Shown piece after piece: positions 36,234 through 44,449 of a stretch of DNA of 44,449 nt. The stretch's first letter is position 1; every line of letters begins with the position of its first letter. The notes beneath the pieces were generated by a model. That model did not search any database. It worked only from the letters and a program-made list of their open reading frames with translations, and was not told where the DNA came from. Source of the DNA: an uncultured Marmoricola sp. (GTDB taxonomy: Bacteria; Actinomycetota; Actinomycetes; Propionibacteriales; Nocardioidaceae); contig CALMLL010000140.1 of NCBI GenBank assembly GCA_937868075.1, forward strand, positions 1 through 44,449, read 5' to 3'. The position numbers and the translations under genes are program-made.

Positions 36234-36758
36234 CGAGCCCGAGTCGAGTCCGGCGAACGCGGGAGGTACGCCGTCGTCGAGATCGATCGCCTGCGGGTGT
36301 GGTGCCCTGCCGGCAAGTCGGAACCAGCGGACCAGGCGGGTCGATCGCAGGGCTCTGACCGAGGCGACCTGATTGTTGTGGAACCGCCGCGCCATCTGCA
36401 CGCGCCGGCAGGCCGAGGCCAGGTTGTCGACCAGCACCCGGCCGGCACCGTCATCGGTGGCCAGCGGCTCGTCGAAGACCGCACGCAGCACCTCCGAGAG
36501 CCGGGATTCGGCTTCGTCGTCGTACGCCGCTGAGGCTGCTTCCACCAGCAGAAGCGACTCGGGACCGTCGAGCAAGCCACTCCCGGCGATCTCGAGCACG
36601 GCAGCCCGGCGGCGAGCGGTCTGGATGTGCACGGACTCCCCCGCCACGTCGAGGCGGTGATGAAGGCGGTCCAGTCGAGCTGCGGTTAGCCACAGCCAGA
36701 CGCCGCCACCGACCACCACGCCTATGGCTCCGACGACCCACCAACTGATCGCGGTCAT
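36231..36758 (-). CDS. LemA-like membrane-anchored protein (tentative)
   Basis: A 175-residue protein with one N-terminal membrane helix (about 5-25) and a helical soluble part. The blocks [32 protein letters not shown] and [16 protein letters not shown], with the following [13 protein letters not shown], resemble the helices of LemA proteins. The N-terminal LemA hallmark is weak, so the family call is inference; no function is established. The ATG overlaps the pimA stop by four bases (ATGA), tying it to PIM synthesis genes on one side and pdxS on the other. Confidence 0.75.
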   Translation of the reverse strand: MTAISWWVVGAIGVVVGGGVWLWLTAARLDRLHHRLDVAGESVHIQTARRRAAVLEIAGSGLLDGPESLLLVEAASAAYDDEAESRLSEVLRAVFDEPLATDDGAGRVLVDNLASACRRVQMARRFHNNQVASVRALRSTRLVRWFRLAGRAPHPQAIDLDDGVPPAFAGLDSGS

Positions 36759-37843
36759 CGCAGTGCCACCGTGTCGTAGACCTCCTCGATCCTGCTGGCG
36801 ACGGTGCTCCAGTCGAAGGAGGTCACCCTCACCGACGCGGCACGGCGCAGGCGAGCGCGGCGATCGGGGTCGTCGAGCAACTGCCCCAACGCGACCGCCA
36901 GGGCGGCCGCGTCGCCGGTCGGGAAGGTGGCCCCCGCTCGGCCGTCGGCCAACACCGCCCGGAACGCCGGCAGGTCGCTGGCCAGCACGCAGGTGCCAGC
37001 GGCCATGGCTTCGACCAGGACGATCCCGAATGACTCGCCACCGGTGTTGGGCGCGACGTAGACGTCGGCAGTGGCCAGGACCCGCGCTTTGGTCGCATCG
37101 TCGACCGGACCGAGGAAGCGCACATCCAGGCCTTGCGGGACATCCGGCGGGTCGCCGCCGCCGACCACCAGCAGTCGCAGGCCAGACCGGTTCATCAGCG
37201 ACATGGCCTCCAGGAGCACAGTCAGGCCCTTGCGCGGCTCCCCCACCCGCCCGATGAAGGCCACGGTGGCCTCGACTCCGCGCCACTCCTCGACTGCTTC
37301 GGCGCCGCGATAGCGCTCGACGTACACCCCGTTGGGGATGATCACCGGCTCTCCCCCGCAATGTTGGACGACCGTCTGCCTGGCGGCCTCGGACACCGCG
37401 ATCCGAGCGGCCAACCGCTCCAGTCGAGGGCGGAGGATGCCGGAGGCGGCACTGAGCAGCCGTGAGCGCGGATTGGCCATGTGGAACGTGGCCACCACCG
37501 GGCATTCGGCGGCGCCGACCGCGATCATGCCGAGGCTGGGGGCGGCCGGTTCATGAACGTGCACCACGTCGAAGTTCCCCTCGGCCAGCCACGCCCGGGT
37601 GCGGGCGGTCGCGACCGGGCCGAACAGCAGCCGACCCACCGAACCGTTGTAGGCCAACGGGACCGCGCGCCCCGCCGCGACGACGTACGCCGGCAGCCCC
37701 GACTCGGCCTCCGAGGGCGCCAGCACCGAGACCTCGTGCCCTCGTTCGAGCAGGCACTCGGCGAGATCTCGGACGTGGTTCTGCACACCGCCGGGGACGT
37801 CGAGGGAGTAGGGGCAGACCAGCCCGATCCGCAGCGGTCTCAT
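36755..37843 (-). CDS. pimA: Phosphatidylinositol mannosyltransferase PimA-like (GT4)
   Basis: A 362-residue GT-B glycosyltransferase. The acceptor-side N-domain has GLVCPYSLDVPGGVQNHVRDLA and VVHVHEPAAPSL, and the GDP-mannose side has AFIGRVGEPRKGLTVLLEA and APNTGGESFGIVLVEAMAAG. It transfers the first mannose to phosphatidylinositol at the inner leaflet. The ATG (37841-37843) overlaps the acyltransferase stop; an open extension upstream has no homology. The pgsA-patA-pimA order equals Rv2612c-Rv2610c, which supports the specific name. Confidence 0.9.
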   Translation of the reverse strand: MRPLRIGLVCPYSLDVPGGVQNHVRDLAECLLERGHEVSVLAPSEAESGLPAYVVAAGRAVPLAYNGSVGRLLFGPVATARTRAWLAEGNFDVVHVHEPAAPSLGMIAVGAAECPVVATFHMANPRSRLLSAASGILRPRLERLAARIAVSEAARQTVVQHCGGEPVIIPNGVYVERYRGAEAVEEWRGVEATVAFIGRVGEPRKGLTVLLEAMSLMNRSGLRLLVVGGGDPPDVPQGLDVRFLGPVDDATKARVLATADVYVAPNTGGESFGIVLVEAMAAGTCVLASDLPAFRAVLADGRAGATFPTGDAAALAVALGQLLDDPDRRARLRRAASVRVTSFDWSTVASRIEEVYDTVALR

Positions 37844-38694
37844 GCGTCGAAGACCCGTTGCATCATGTGCCAATCGACCGGGTCGGCGGCGATGCCGGCC
37901 GCGAAGAGGTCGGCGAGATGTTGGGTGCGTTCGGCCGTGTCCCCCGAAGGGACCGGGGTGAAGGTGATCTCCAGGTCGCGACCCCGATAGGCCAAGGTGG
38001 CGGCCACGAGGGCTGCACCGGTGCGCTCGGCCAACACGGCCGGCCCGACCGGGAAGCGGGCGCGGGCGCCCAGGAAGTTGACACCGACCGCCGAGGAGGA
38101 CATGTCCCGGTCGGCGAGAAGGCAGACCAGTCCCCCCTCGCGCAGCCATTGAGCCAGCCGCGGCAGTGGGGGTTCGCCACCGCTGAGCGGTAGCACGGTG
38201 AAACCGAGGGACTCCCGGAAGGCGACGAACGCATCAAAGACCCGCGTCGGCTCCAAGCGCTCGGCCACCGTCATCAGCGGTGCGTGCCGGGCGCACACCC
38301 ACGCCCCTGCCCAGTCCCAGTTGGCCATGTGCGGCAGCGCCACCACCACACCCTTGCCTGCCGCCAGACCTTCGTCCAGATGCTGCTCTCCGATGACCCG
38401 GGTCCGCGAGAGGATCTGGGTCCTGGTCCAGGTGGGCAGCCGGAAGACCTCGCACCAGTACCGCAGGTAGGACCGAACCGCCTCCGCTGTGGCCGCTTCC
38501 AGGTCGGCGGCGGGGACGACATGGGCGAGGTTGGCGCGCAGTCGGCGTACCGAACGCCCGTTTCGGGCATAGATGCGGTCCGCGATCGCCTGGAACAGCC
38601 GCAGCGCTGCGGACTCCGGCAACATCCGCAACACCCGCCATCCGGTCAGGTAGGCGGCGGTCACCAGAGGGTCAGGGACTCGCGGACGGCTCAC
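37840..38694 (-). CDS. PIM acyltransferase, PatA-like (LpxL/HtrB family)
   Basis: A 284-residue lysophospholipid-type acyltransferase. The catalytic HX4D motif is LPHMANWD (H122, D127). Family blocks LLADRDMSSSAVGVNFLG and PVGPAVLAERTGAALV follow. By position and family it should acylate the mannose of PIM1/PIM2 with an acyl-CoA. The GTG at 38692-38694 overlaps the pgsA stop by four bases (GTGA). Confidence 0.88.
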   Translation of the reverse strand: MSRPRVPDPLVTAAYLTGWRVLRMLPESAALRLFQAIADRIYARNGRSVRRLRANLAHVVPAADLEAATAEAVRSYLRYWCEVFRLPTWTRTQILSRTRVIGEQHLDEGLAAGKGVVVALPHMANWDWAGAWVCARHAPLMTVAERLEPTRVFDAFVAFRESLGFTVLPLSGGEPPLPRLAQWLREGGLVCLLADRDMSSSAVGVNFLGARARFPVGPAVLAERTGAALVAATLAYRGRDLEITFTPVPSGDTAERTQHLADLFAAGIAADPVDWHMMQRVFDA

Positions 38695-39299
38695 CCTCGC
38701 TCCAGGGCCTGGCGGTAGACCAGTCGCATCCGGTGGATGACGGTCGCGGTCGTGGCCAGCGCCAGCAGCCACAACATGGCACCCAGCACGATCGGTTGCC
38801 CCAGCAGGTCAGCGGCGAACGTGGCCACCAGGATCGCTAGAAGTCGGTCGGCACGTTCGGCGATTCCGCCCTTGGCGTTGAAGCCAGCGGCTTCGGCCCG
38901 GGCCCGCGCGTAGGAGGTGAGCGACCCCATGACCAGGTTGACCAGGCTGAGGGTGAGGTACAGCTTGGAGTCGCCGGGTCCGGCGAAATAGAGCACCAGA
39001 CCACCGAAGATCGCCGCATCGCCGAACCTGTCGAGCGTGGAATCCAAGAAGGCGCCGAAGGCACTCGGATGACCGCTCAGGCGCGCCATCTGGCCATCGA
39101 TCATGTCGCTGAACACGAAGGCGGTCACGACCAGAACGCCTTGCCACAGCAGCCCTTGGGGGAAGAACACCAAGGCCCCCACGCACACCCCGAGCGTGCC
39201 GATGACCGTGATCAGGTTGGGGCTGACCCCACGGCGGAGCAGCGCATTCGCTGCAGGCGTCCACACCCCCTCCCAGAAGGTGCGGAACCGCTCAAGCAT
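38691..39299 (-). CDS. pgsA: Phosphatidylinositol phosphate synthase (CDP-alcohol phosphatidyltransferase)
   Basis: A 202-residue multispan membrane enzyme. The CDP-alcohol motif D65-x2-DG-x2-AR-x8-G-x3-D86-x3-D90 is complete (DMIDGQMAR, GAFLDSTLD). In Actinobacteria the member at this place joins CDP-diacylglycerol and inositol 1-phosphate to make PI phosphate, the precursor of PIMs. About six hydrophobic segments are visible. It overlaps the HIT gene by eight bases and patA-like by four. Confidence 0.92.
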   Translation of the reverse strand: MLERFRTFWEGVWTPAANALLRRGVSPNLITVIGTLGVCVGALVFFPQGLLWQGVLVVTAFVFSDMIDGQMARLSGHPSAFGAFLDSTLDRFGDAAIFGGLVLYFAGPGDSKLYLTLSLVNLVMGSLTSYARARAEAAGFNAKGGIAERADRLLAILVATFAADLLGQPIVLGAMLWLLALATTATVIHRMRLVYRQALERG

Positions 39300-39804
39300 C
39301 GGCCCAGGCCTCGGCCAGGAGATCTCGGGTGTCGCGCAGCAGTTGCGGAATCGTCTTGGTCCCGCCGACCACGGTCACGAAATTGGCATCGCCGGTCCAG
39401 CGCGGCACGACGTGTTGGTGGAGATGGTCGGCCAGCGAACCGCCGGCGGCGCCGCCGAGGTTGAGGCCGACGTTGAAGGCATGGGGTTGGCTGACCGCGC
39501 GGATGGTGCGGATCGCCTGTTGGGTCAACGCGGTCACTTCCGAGGACTCCGCATCGGTGAGTTCCTCCAGTCCGGCCACGTGACGCAGCGGGACCACCAT
39601 GAGGTGTCCGGGGTTGTAGGGGTGGAGGTTGAGCACGACGTACGCATGGGTGCCTTGGGTGACCACCAGCCCGTCAGCACCCTTCGCCGGGATCGTGCAG
39701 AAGGGGCAGCCCTGCTCCTCGCCGTTGGCGCGGATGTAGTCCATCCGGTACGGCGTCCACAGCCGCTGGAGAGCATCGGCCGACCCCACCCCGACCTGGT
39801 TCAT
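39292..39804 (-). CDS. HIT-family hydrolase, Ap4A phosphorylase-like
   Basis: A 170-residue histidine-triad protein. The active site is HLHQHVV (H127, H129, H131), preceded by NVGLNLGGAAGGSLAD. CPFC at 33-36 may be part of a zinc site. The M. tuberculosis homolog in the same slot (Rv2613c) is a diadenosine tetraphosphate phosphorylase. It follows thrS by 29 bp; since synthetases make Ap4A, placing an Ap4A-degrading enzyme here is sensible. The start has GGGGGAGG seven bases upstream. Confidence 0.9.
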   Translation of the reverse strand: MNQVGVGSADALQRLWTPYRMDYIRANGEEQGCPFCTIPAKGADGLVVTQGTHAYVVLNLHPYNPGHLMVVPLRHVAGLEELTDAESSEVTALTQQAIRTIRAVSQPHAFNVGLNLGGAAGGSLADHLHQHVVPRWTGDANFVTVVGGTKTIPQLLRDTRDLLAEAWADA

Positions 39805-39833
39805 CAGAACCTCCCCCTTCGCGATTGGTGGAC

Positions 39834-41816
39834 TCAGACCTGGACTCGTTGTGCGACCGCTTCGGCGATGCGGCGAACGGCTTCCTCGATCGGCACTCCA
39901 TTGTCCTGACGGCCGTCGCGGTAGCGGAAACTCACCGCGCCGGCCTCGACGTCGCTGTCACCGGCAATGACCATGAAGGGCACCTTCTGGAGTTGGGCGG
40001 TGCGGATCTTCTTCTGCATCCGGTCATCGGAGGTGTCGACCTCGACCCTGATCCCGGCGGCTCGCATGGCCGCGGCCACCTCGTTGAGGTAGTCGTCGTG
40101 GCGTTCGGCGATCGGGATCGCGGTCACCTGCACAGGGGCCAGCCAAGGCGGGAAGGCCCCGGCGTAGTGCTCGACGAGGACGCCGAAGAAGCGCTCGATC
40201 GACCCGAACTTCGCCGAGTGGATCATCACCGGTCGTTGACGGGAACCATCGGCGGCTTGGTACTCCAGACCGAACCGGTCGGGTTGGGCGAAGTCGTACT
40301 GGATGGTGGACATCTGCCAGGTGCGACCGATGGCGTCGCGGGCCTGCACCGAGACCTTGGGGCCGTAGAACGCCGCCCCGCCCGGGTCGGGAACCAACTC
40401 CAGACCGGTCTCCTCACAGACGTCGCGCAACACCTGGGTGGCCTCGGCCCACTGCTCGTCGGACCCGATGAACTTGTCCTTGCGGTCCCCGGTCTCGTCG
40501 CGGGTGGACAGTTCGAGGTAGAAGTCGTCGAGGCCGAAGTCGCGCAGGAGGCCGAGCACGAAGTCCAAGAGGTGTCGGATCTCTGCGGGCGCCTGTTCCT
40601 TGGCGACGTAGGAGTGGGAGTCGTCCTGGGTGATCATGCGCACTCGGGTGAGTCCCTGCAGCACCCCGGACTTCTCGTCGCGATAGACGGTCCCGAACTC
40701 GAAGAAGCGCAGCGGCAACTCTCGGTAGGAGCGTCCGCGCGAGCGGAAGATCTCGTTGTGCATCGGGCAGTTCATCGCCTTCAGGCGGTACTTGATGCCG
40801 TCGGAATCCAGCGCCGGGAACATCCCGTCAGCGAAATAGGGCAGGTGCCCGGAGGTGTAGTAGAGGTCCTCTTTGGCGATGTGCGGGGTGCCGACGTAGA
40901 GGAACCCTTCCTCGATGTGCCGCTGGCGGACGTAGTCCTCCATGACGCGCTTGAGGACACCGCCCTTGGGGTGGAAGACAGGCAGGCCGGGGCCGATGGT
41001 CTCGGGGAAACTGAACAGGTCGAGGTCGCGACCGAGTTTGCGGTGGTCGCGACGCTCGGCTTCCTCCAATCTGTGGAGGTGGGCGTCCAGCGCCTCCTTG
41101 GAGTCCCAGGCGGTGCCGTAGATGCGCTGCAGTTGGGGGTTCTTCTCACTACCCCGCCAGTACGCCGCCGCGCTGCGCATTAACTTGAACGCCGGGATCC
41201 GCTTGGTGGTCGGCACGTGCGGGCCACGACAGAGGTCTTTCCAGGCCACCTCACCGTTGCGATCAAGGTTGTCGTAGATGGTCAACTCGCCGGCTCCGAC
41301 CTCGACCGAGGCGCCTTCGGCCGCGTCTTGTCCCTTGAGTCCGATGAGTTCGAGTTTGTAGGGCTCGTCGGCAAGTTCCGCGCGGGCGTCGTCATCGGTG
41401 GTGACCCTGCGGGAGAAGCGCTGGTTGTCCTTGATGATCTTGCGCATCCGGGTTTCGAGTCGGCCCAGGTCTTCGGGCTTGAAGGGCTCGGCGACGTCGA
41501 AGTCGTAGTAGAACCCGTTCTCGATCGGAGGGCCGATGCCCAACTTGGCCTCGGGGAAGAGGTCCTGGACAGCTTGGGCCAGCACGTGGGCAGTGGAGTG
41601 GCGCACGATCGAGAGTCCGTCGGCCGAATCGATCGCAACCGGCTCGACCTCGTCCCCATCGACCAACTCGTAGGACAGATCCTTGAGATCGCCGCCCACC
41701 CGAGCCGCGATCACCTCGGGGGCGTCGGTGAACAACTGCCAGGCCCGGGTGCCTGTGGTCACCGAGTGATCCGCACGCTGGTCGGCGGCGACGGTGGTGA
41801 CGCGGATGTCAGACAC
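39834..41816 (-). CDS. thrS: Threonyl-tRNA synthetase
   Basis: A 660-residue class IIa synthetase. It has a TGS domain (about 4-66). The editing domain has HSTAH (H73, H77) and CRGPH (C196, H200), so serine proofreading should work. The catalytic core has its zinc ligands in [15 protein letters not shown] and MIHSAKFG, and an anticodon-binding domain ends the protein. The start GTG at 41814-41816 has AGGAG seven bases upstream; an open extension to 41933 is rejected. No T-box leader is visible; TAGCAT at 41852-41857 is a -10 candidate. Confidence 0.96.
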   Translation of the reverse strand: MSDIRVTTVAADQRADHSVTTGTRAWQLFTDAPEVIAARVGGDLKDLSYELVDGDEVEPVAIDSADGLSIVRHSTAHVLAQAVQDLFPEAKLGIGPPIENGFYYDFDVAEPFKPEDLGRLETRMRKIIKDNQRFSRRVTTDDDARAELADEPYKLELIGLKGQDAAEGASVEVGAGELTIYDNLDRNGEVAWKDLCRGPHVPTTKRIPAFKLMRSAAAYWRGSEKNPQLQRIYGTAWDSKEALDAHLHRLEEAERRDHRKLGRDLDLFSFPETIGPGLPVFHPKGGVLKRVMEDYVRQRHIEEGFLYVGTPHIAKEDLYYTSGHLPYFADGMFPALDSDGIKYRLKAMNCPMHNEIFRSRGRSYRELPLRFFEFGTVYRDEKSGVLQGLTRVRMITQDDSHSYVAKEQAPAEIRHLLDFVLGLLRDFGLDDFYLELSTRDETGDRKDKFIGSDEQWAEATQVLRDVCEETGLELVPDPGGAAFYGPKVSVQARDAIGRTWQMSTIQYDFAQPDRFGLEYQAADGSRQRPVMIHSAKFGSIERFFGVLVEHYAGAFPPWLAPVQVTAIPIAERHDDYLNEVAAAMRAAGIRVEVDTSDDRMQKKIRTAQLQKVPFMVIAGDSDVEAGAVSFRYRDGRQDNGVPIEEAVRRIAEAVAQRVQV

Positions 41817-41851
41817 GATCTGGCTCCTCGGAGGTGGTGGTTGCGCCCTCG

Positions 41852-41857
41852 ATGCTA
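41852..41857 (-). promoter_or_regulatory. Candidate thrS -10
   Basis: TAGCAT (minus strand) fits TANNNT and would give a leader of about 30 nt containing the Shine-Dalgarno. This would be the head promoter of the long thrS-pim-pdx train. No -35 is recognised. Confidence 0.3.
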
Positions 41858-41934
41858 GCGGCCGAGGGGCCACCACTTCTCCCCGGTTTCGCTCCCGCCC
41901 AGCCCGGGCCGTGCCCCGCACGCGGATCAGCACC

Positions 41935-41940
41935 TAGACT
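41935..41940 (+). promoter_or_regulatory. Candidate -10 for the DUF4012 gene
   Basis: TAGACT lies 42 bases before the GTG in the 166-bp divergent region. No -35 stands out. The rest of this gap shows nothing else I can support. Confidence 0.3.
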
Positions 41941-41982
41941 CCACCGGGTCCAGATGGACCAACTGCAGCGAAGGGGGCGCAG

Positions 41983-43968
41983 GTGGCGCGCAGCGTCAGA
42001 CGATCGACGAGCCCGTCAGGGCGATCGTCGAGGTCATCTGGGCATGGCACCCACCACTCCTCCCATGGCTCATCCCGCTCCAGTCGGCGTACCCGGGGTT
42101 GGCGGAGGATCGGCTACATCAAGTGGAGCCTGATCACGCTGGCCGCCATCACGGTCGGCCTGCTGGTGCTGGGGATCCCGCTGGCCCGGGCAGCCGCTGA
42201 CGCCGAGTCCGCCAAGGGTGACCTCGAGCGTGCTCAAGCCAACATCACCGCCAACAACATCCCCCTGGCCCGGGCCGACCTCAACTCTGCCAAGGAGCAT
42301 TCCGCGGCGGCCCAGGAGACCCTGCACGGCCTTTCCGGACGGGTGTGGTCCTGGGTCCCCTTCGTCGGCTCGGGGATCGTGGATGCACGCCACATGGTCG
42401 ACGCCACGCGCAACACCGCCCAGGTGGCCGCCTCGGCGCTGGACCTGCAAGACATGGTCAAAGCCCAAGAGGGACAACTGGTCAACGATTCCCGAATCAA
42501 CCTGCGGCGGCTGCGCCCGCTGATCGACGAGGCCGTCGCGATCGGCACCCCGCTGACCTCGGCTCTGGACTCGTTGCGTCAGGTCAAAGGCACGGCCCCC
42601 TTCGTGGGCGGTTGGCTGGCCGACCAACGCGACAAGGCACTGCTCAAACTGGCCCCGGTCGAGGCGACGTACGTCAATGCGCTGCCAGCGCTGAAGGCGG
42701 TCCCGCAGATCGTCGGGGCGGACCAGAAGCAGAAGTACCTCATCGCGGTGCTCAACCCAGGCGAGCTGCGCTACTCCGGCGGGGCCACCTTGAGCCTGGC
42801 TCAGATGACCGCCGATCGAGGCCAACTGCACTTCTCCAAGCCCGAGGATCTCAACACCGTCGTCGGTCAGCGCCAACTGATCTCCTGGGAGCCGGTGACG
42901 GACAACCCCCTCCACCGCGCTGGCCCTCAGCGCCTGTCCAACGCGACCTTCAACCCCAACTGGAGCATCTCGGGTGAGGAGTTGTTGCGGGCCTGGGAGA
43001 AGCAGAGCGGCAGTCGCTGCGACGGGGTGATCGCCATCGATCTGCAGGGGTTGTCCCGGCTCTTCCGGATCACCGGACCGGTGAGTGTGGCGCCGTACGG
43101 CCAACTCAACGCCGACAACCTCGTGGCCCAACTGGCCGGCAGCTACGACGACTACCGCCCCGAAGCCCAGCGGCGCCGCCACGAACTCAACAACGCGATC
43201 ATCCCGGCCTTTCGCAGCCGGTTCCTGACCGGCGGCTCCTACAGCGAGAAGCTGACCGCTCTCCGCGAGGCGGGGGCGGCCCGGCAGTTCGCGATGTACT
43301 TCCGGGATGCTGCGCTGGAGTCGGCGATGAGCAAGATGGGCCTGGACGGCGACCTGTCGCGCACCAAGGGCGACTTCATCTTCGTGGCGACCCAGAACCT
43401 CAACGGCAGCAAGGTGGACTTCTTCCAGCAGCGCACCATCGACGCCACGGTCACCATCAATAGCGACCGCAGCATCACCAGTCGCGTCGTGGCCACCTTC
43501 GCCAACAAACCCCCGGCCTTCGCCGGCAACGGCATCGACCCCAAACGCGGCTACTACACCCGCTGGGCCGGCATCGCCGGGGCCGTGTTCGTGCCGGACA
43601 AGGCCGAGATCAGCAGCGCCCGACTCAACGGGGCGCTGGTACGCCGCAACGAGTTCACCACCCGGGACCGGCGCTTCTTCTTCCGTCAGATGCTGATCCA
43701 ACCCGGTGGCAAGCGGAACCTCGCCTTCACCTACAGCCTCAAGAACGCGGTTTCTGCCGAGCCCGACGGGTCGTGGAAGTACTCCCTGGTCATCGAGCCG
43801 CAGAGCATCGCCCAGCCGCAGACCTACGAGATCTCGGTCTCCTGGCCGGCTGGAAAGACGCTCGACCCGGTGCGCAGCCCGGGCTGGACCGCGACGAGTG
43901 CCACGTCGGCGCAGTTCAGCATGTCGGGCATCCCGACCACGACGAATCTGGCTCTCGTCCTCAAGTAG
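41983..43968 (+). CDS. DUF4012 domain membrane-anchored protein
   Basis: A 661-residue protein. The cytosolic head (1-45) is extremely rich in Ser, Arg and His. One membrane helix (about 46-70) follows, then a helical extracytoplasmic stretch. The DUF4012 domain includes YLIAVLNPGELRYSGGATLS and QLISWEPVTDNPLH, and a beta-rich C-terminal part ends at NLALVLK. The domain is common in Actinobacteria and is seen near surface polysaccharide genes; its biochemical role is unknown. In its distant likeness to LytR-CpsA-Psr neighbours this is inference only. The start is GTG after GGGGGCGCAG. Its 3' end overlaps the next gene by eight bases, convergently. Confidence 0.88.
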   Translation: MARSVRRSTSPSGRSSRSSGHGTHHSSHGSSRSSRRTRGWRRIGYIKWSLITLAAITVGLLVLGIPLARAAADAESAKGDLERAQANITANNIPLARADLNSAKEHSAAAQETLHGLSGRVWSWVPFVGSGIVDARHMVDATRNTAQVAASALDLQDMVKAQEGQLVNDSRINLRRLRPLIDEAVAIGTPLTSALDSLRQVKGTAPFVGGWLADQRDKALLKLAPVEATYVNALPALKAVPQIVGADQKQKYLIAVLNPGELRYSGGATLSLAQMTADRGQLHFSKPEDLNTVVGQRQLISWEPVTDNPLHRAGPQRLSNATFNPNWSISGEELLRAWEKQSGSRCDGVIAIDLQGLSRLFRITGPVSVAPYGQLNADNLVAQLAGSYDDYRPEAQRRRHELNNAIIPAFRSRFLTGGSYSEKLTALREAGAARQFAMYFRDAALESAMSKMGLDGDLSRTKGDFIFVATQNLNGSKVDFFQQRTIDATVTINSDRSITSRVVATFANKPPAFAGNGIDPKRGYYTRWAGIAGAVFVPDKAEISSARLNGALVRRNEFTTRDRRFFFRQMLIQPGGKRNLAFTYSLKNAVSAEPDGSWKYSLVIEPQSIAQPQTYEISVSWPAGKTLDPVRSPGWTATSATSAQFSMSGIPTTTNLALVLK

Positions 43969-44317
43969 TCCGCGCTCGAGGCGCCCGGATGCCGAGAGCC
44001 ACCCCAGCGATCATCATGGCTGCGGCGAGGCCGAGGCTCCCGATAGCGGCCCAAAAGCTGAAGATGTTGGCCGCATAGCATTTCGAGCCGACCTCGGTGT
44101 AGTAGGCGGCGTGGTGCTCCCCGCCGGGCCCGTTGTCGTTGTGGTTGGCACCCGCGTCCCACGGGGCGATGCTGCACTGCACCGCGCCAGCCGGTCCGTG
44201 GGTGTCATAGTCGGAGGCCAAGATGTCGACGGTGATGTTGTTGAGCATCAGGACGCAGGCTGCCATCAGCAAACCGAAACCGAGGACCACCAACACGGCC
44301 CACAAGCGGGGTTTCAT
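43961..44317 (-). CDS. Unknown two-span membrane protein
   Basis: Not recognised. The 118-residue product has hydrophobic segments at about 5-25 and 86-110 around a polar outside loop of some 60 residues, rich in His, Asn, Asp, Gly and Tyr, with cysteines C48 and C80 that could pair. LLMAAC near residue 21 is a poor lipobox (Met at -3). No Shine-Dalgarno is visible; TAGGGT (44330-44325) ends seven bases before the ATG, so the transcript is probably leaderless. Codon pattern and position (between a tRNA and DUF4012) support a real gene. Confidence 0.7.
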   Translation of the reverse strand: MKPRLWAVLVVLGFGLLMAACVLMLNNITVDILASDYDTHGPAGAVQCSIAPWDAGANHNDNGPGGEHHAAYYTEVGSKCYAANIFSFWAAIGSLGLAAAMMIAGVALGIRAPRARTT

Positions 44318-44324
44318 GATCGGG

Positions 44325-44330
44325 ACCCTA
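44325..44330 (-). promoter_or_regulatory. -10 for a leaderless transcript of the 118-residue protein
   Basis: TAGGGT ends seven bases before the ATG, which places the transcription start at or next to the A of the ATG. There is no Shine-Dalgarno between them. Confidence 0.4.
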
Positions 44331-44349
44331 CGTCGGGAAGCGCAGCGAT

Positions 44350-44364
44350 CCCTGCACCACAGGG
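44350..44364. terminator. Small hairpin after tRNA-Val
   Basis: CCCTG (44350-44354) and CAGGG (44360-44364) form a 5-bp stem with a 5-nt loop, about 32 bases past the tRNA 3' end in the direction of transcription. It is short and has no U-run; weak candidate only. Confidence 0.2.
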
Positions 44365-44396
44365 GTGGTCGAGGCTCTGACCTGCGGGTTTCTCGG

Positions 44397-44449
44397 TGGG
44401 CGATACTGGGTTCGAACCAGTGACCTCTTCGGTGTGAACGAAGCGCGCT
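44397..44449 (-). tRNA. tRNA-Val (anticodon CAC), 3' part, cut by window edge
   Basis: On the minus strand the acceptor 3' strand ATCGCCC plus discriminator A ends at 44397. The T-arm is ACTGG-TTCGAAC-CCAGT. The anticodon arm is CTTCG-TTCACAC-CGAAG, with U33 and anticodon CAC at 44436-44434, reading the GUG valine codon. CCA is not encoded (CCG follows). The 5' acceptor strand and most of the D-arm lie beyond the right edge. Confidence 0.93.

Noticed and set aside
41817..41982. T-box or other riboswitch upstream of thrS
   Set aside because: The leader implied by the -10 candidate is only about 30 nt and has no specifier loop or T-box sequence.
42070..43701. 543-codon minus-strand open frame opposite the DUF4012 gene
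   Set aside because: No domain; antisense shadow of a well supported gene.
44397..44449. tRNA-Val as an integration site of a mobile element
   Set aside because: No integrase, no direct repeat of the tRNA 3' end within the window and no change in gene content next to it.

Overview
The window is a compact, GC-rich (about two-thirds G+C), almost gap-free piece of actinobacterial core chromosome. No stretch over 170 bp lacks a gene. Nearly everything is on the minus strand; only the DUF349 and DUF4012 genes are on the plus strand. Phosphatidylinositol mannoside genes, a PGKGP-type EF-P, a bifunctional Rel and an overall gene order close to that remembered for Mycobacterium tuberculosis Rv2534c to Rv2614c place it in the Actinomycetota. 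The details (SIMPL, DUF6167, an inserted opp cassette, no mycobacterial extras) suggest Propionibacteriales/Nocardioidaceae, but the genus is inference only.

Reading in the transcribed direction (right to left): a tRNA-Val(CAC) is cut by the right edge, followed by an orphan 118-aa membrane protein that converges on a DUF4012 protein. Divergent from DUF4012 begins a long gene train: thrS, a HIT-family Ap4A phosphorylase-like gene, pgsA, patA-like, pimA (phosphatidylinositol and PIM synthesis), a LemA-like protein, pdxS, a secreted M1 peptidase, pdxT, a YebC-type regulator, ruvC-ruvA-ruvB (with a perfect LexA box in front), yajC-secD-secF, apt and rel. Rel converges on the DUF349 gene. A metallo-beta-lactamase-fold hydrolase, hisS and aspS follow.

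The left 18.5 kb is one nearly continuous train: an oligopeptide ABC transporter (oppC-oppA-oppB-oppD-oppF) whose last stop codon overlaps the start of rarA, then two small membrane proteins of unknown function, alaS, ruvX, mltG, aroE, an A24 prepilin peptidase, aroC-aroK-aroB-aroQ (shikimate pathway), a SIMPL-domain protein and efp, which is cut by the left edge. Junctions are dominated by 1-, 4- and 8-nt overlaps, which points to translational coupling.

I did not find a phage, IS element, CRISPR array, toxin-antitoxin pair, defence island or biosynthetic cluster. The least explained material is the pair of small membrane proteins between rarA and alaS, the M1 peptidase between pdxS and pdxT, the inserted opp cassette with its RNA hairpin and palindrome, a stem-loop that could hide the SIMPL ribosome-binding site, and a strand-biased repeated word TCGGCGTACG.
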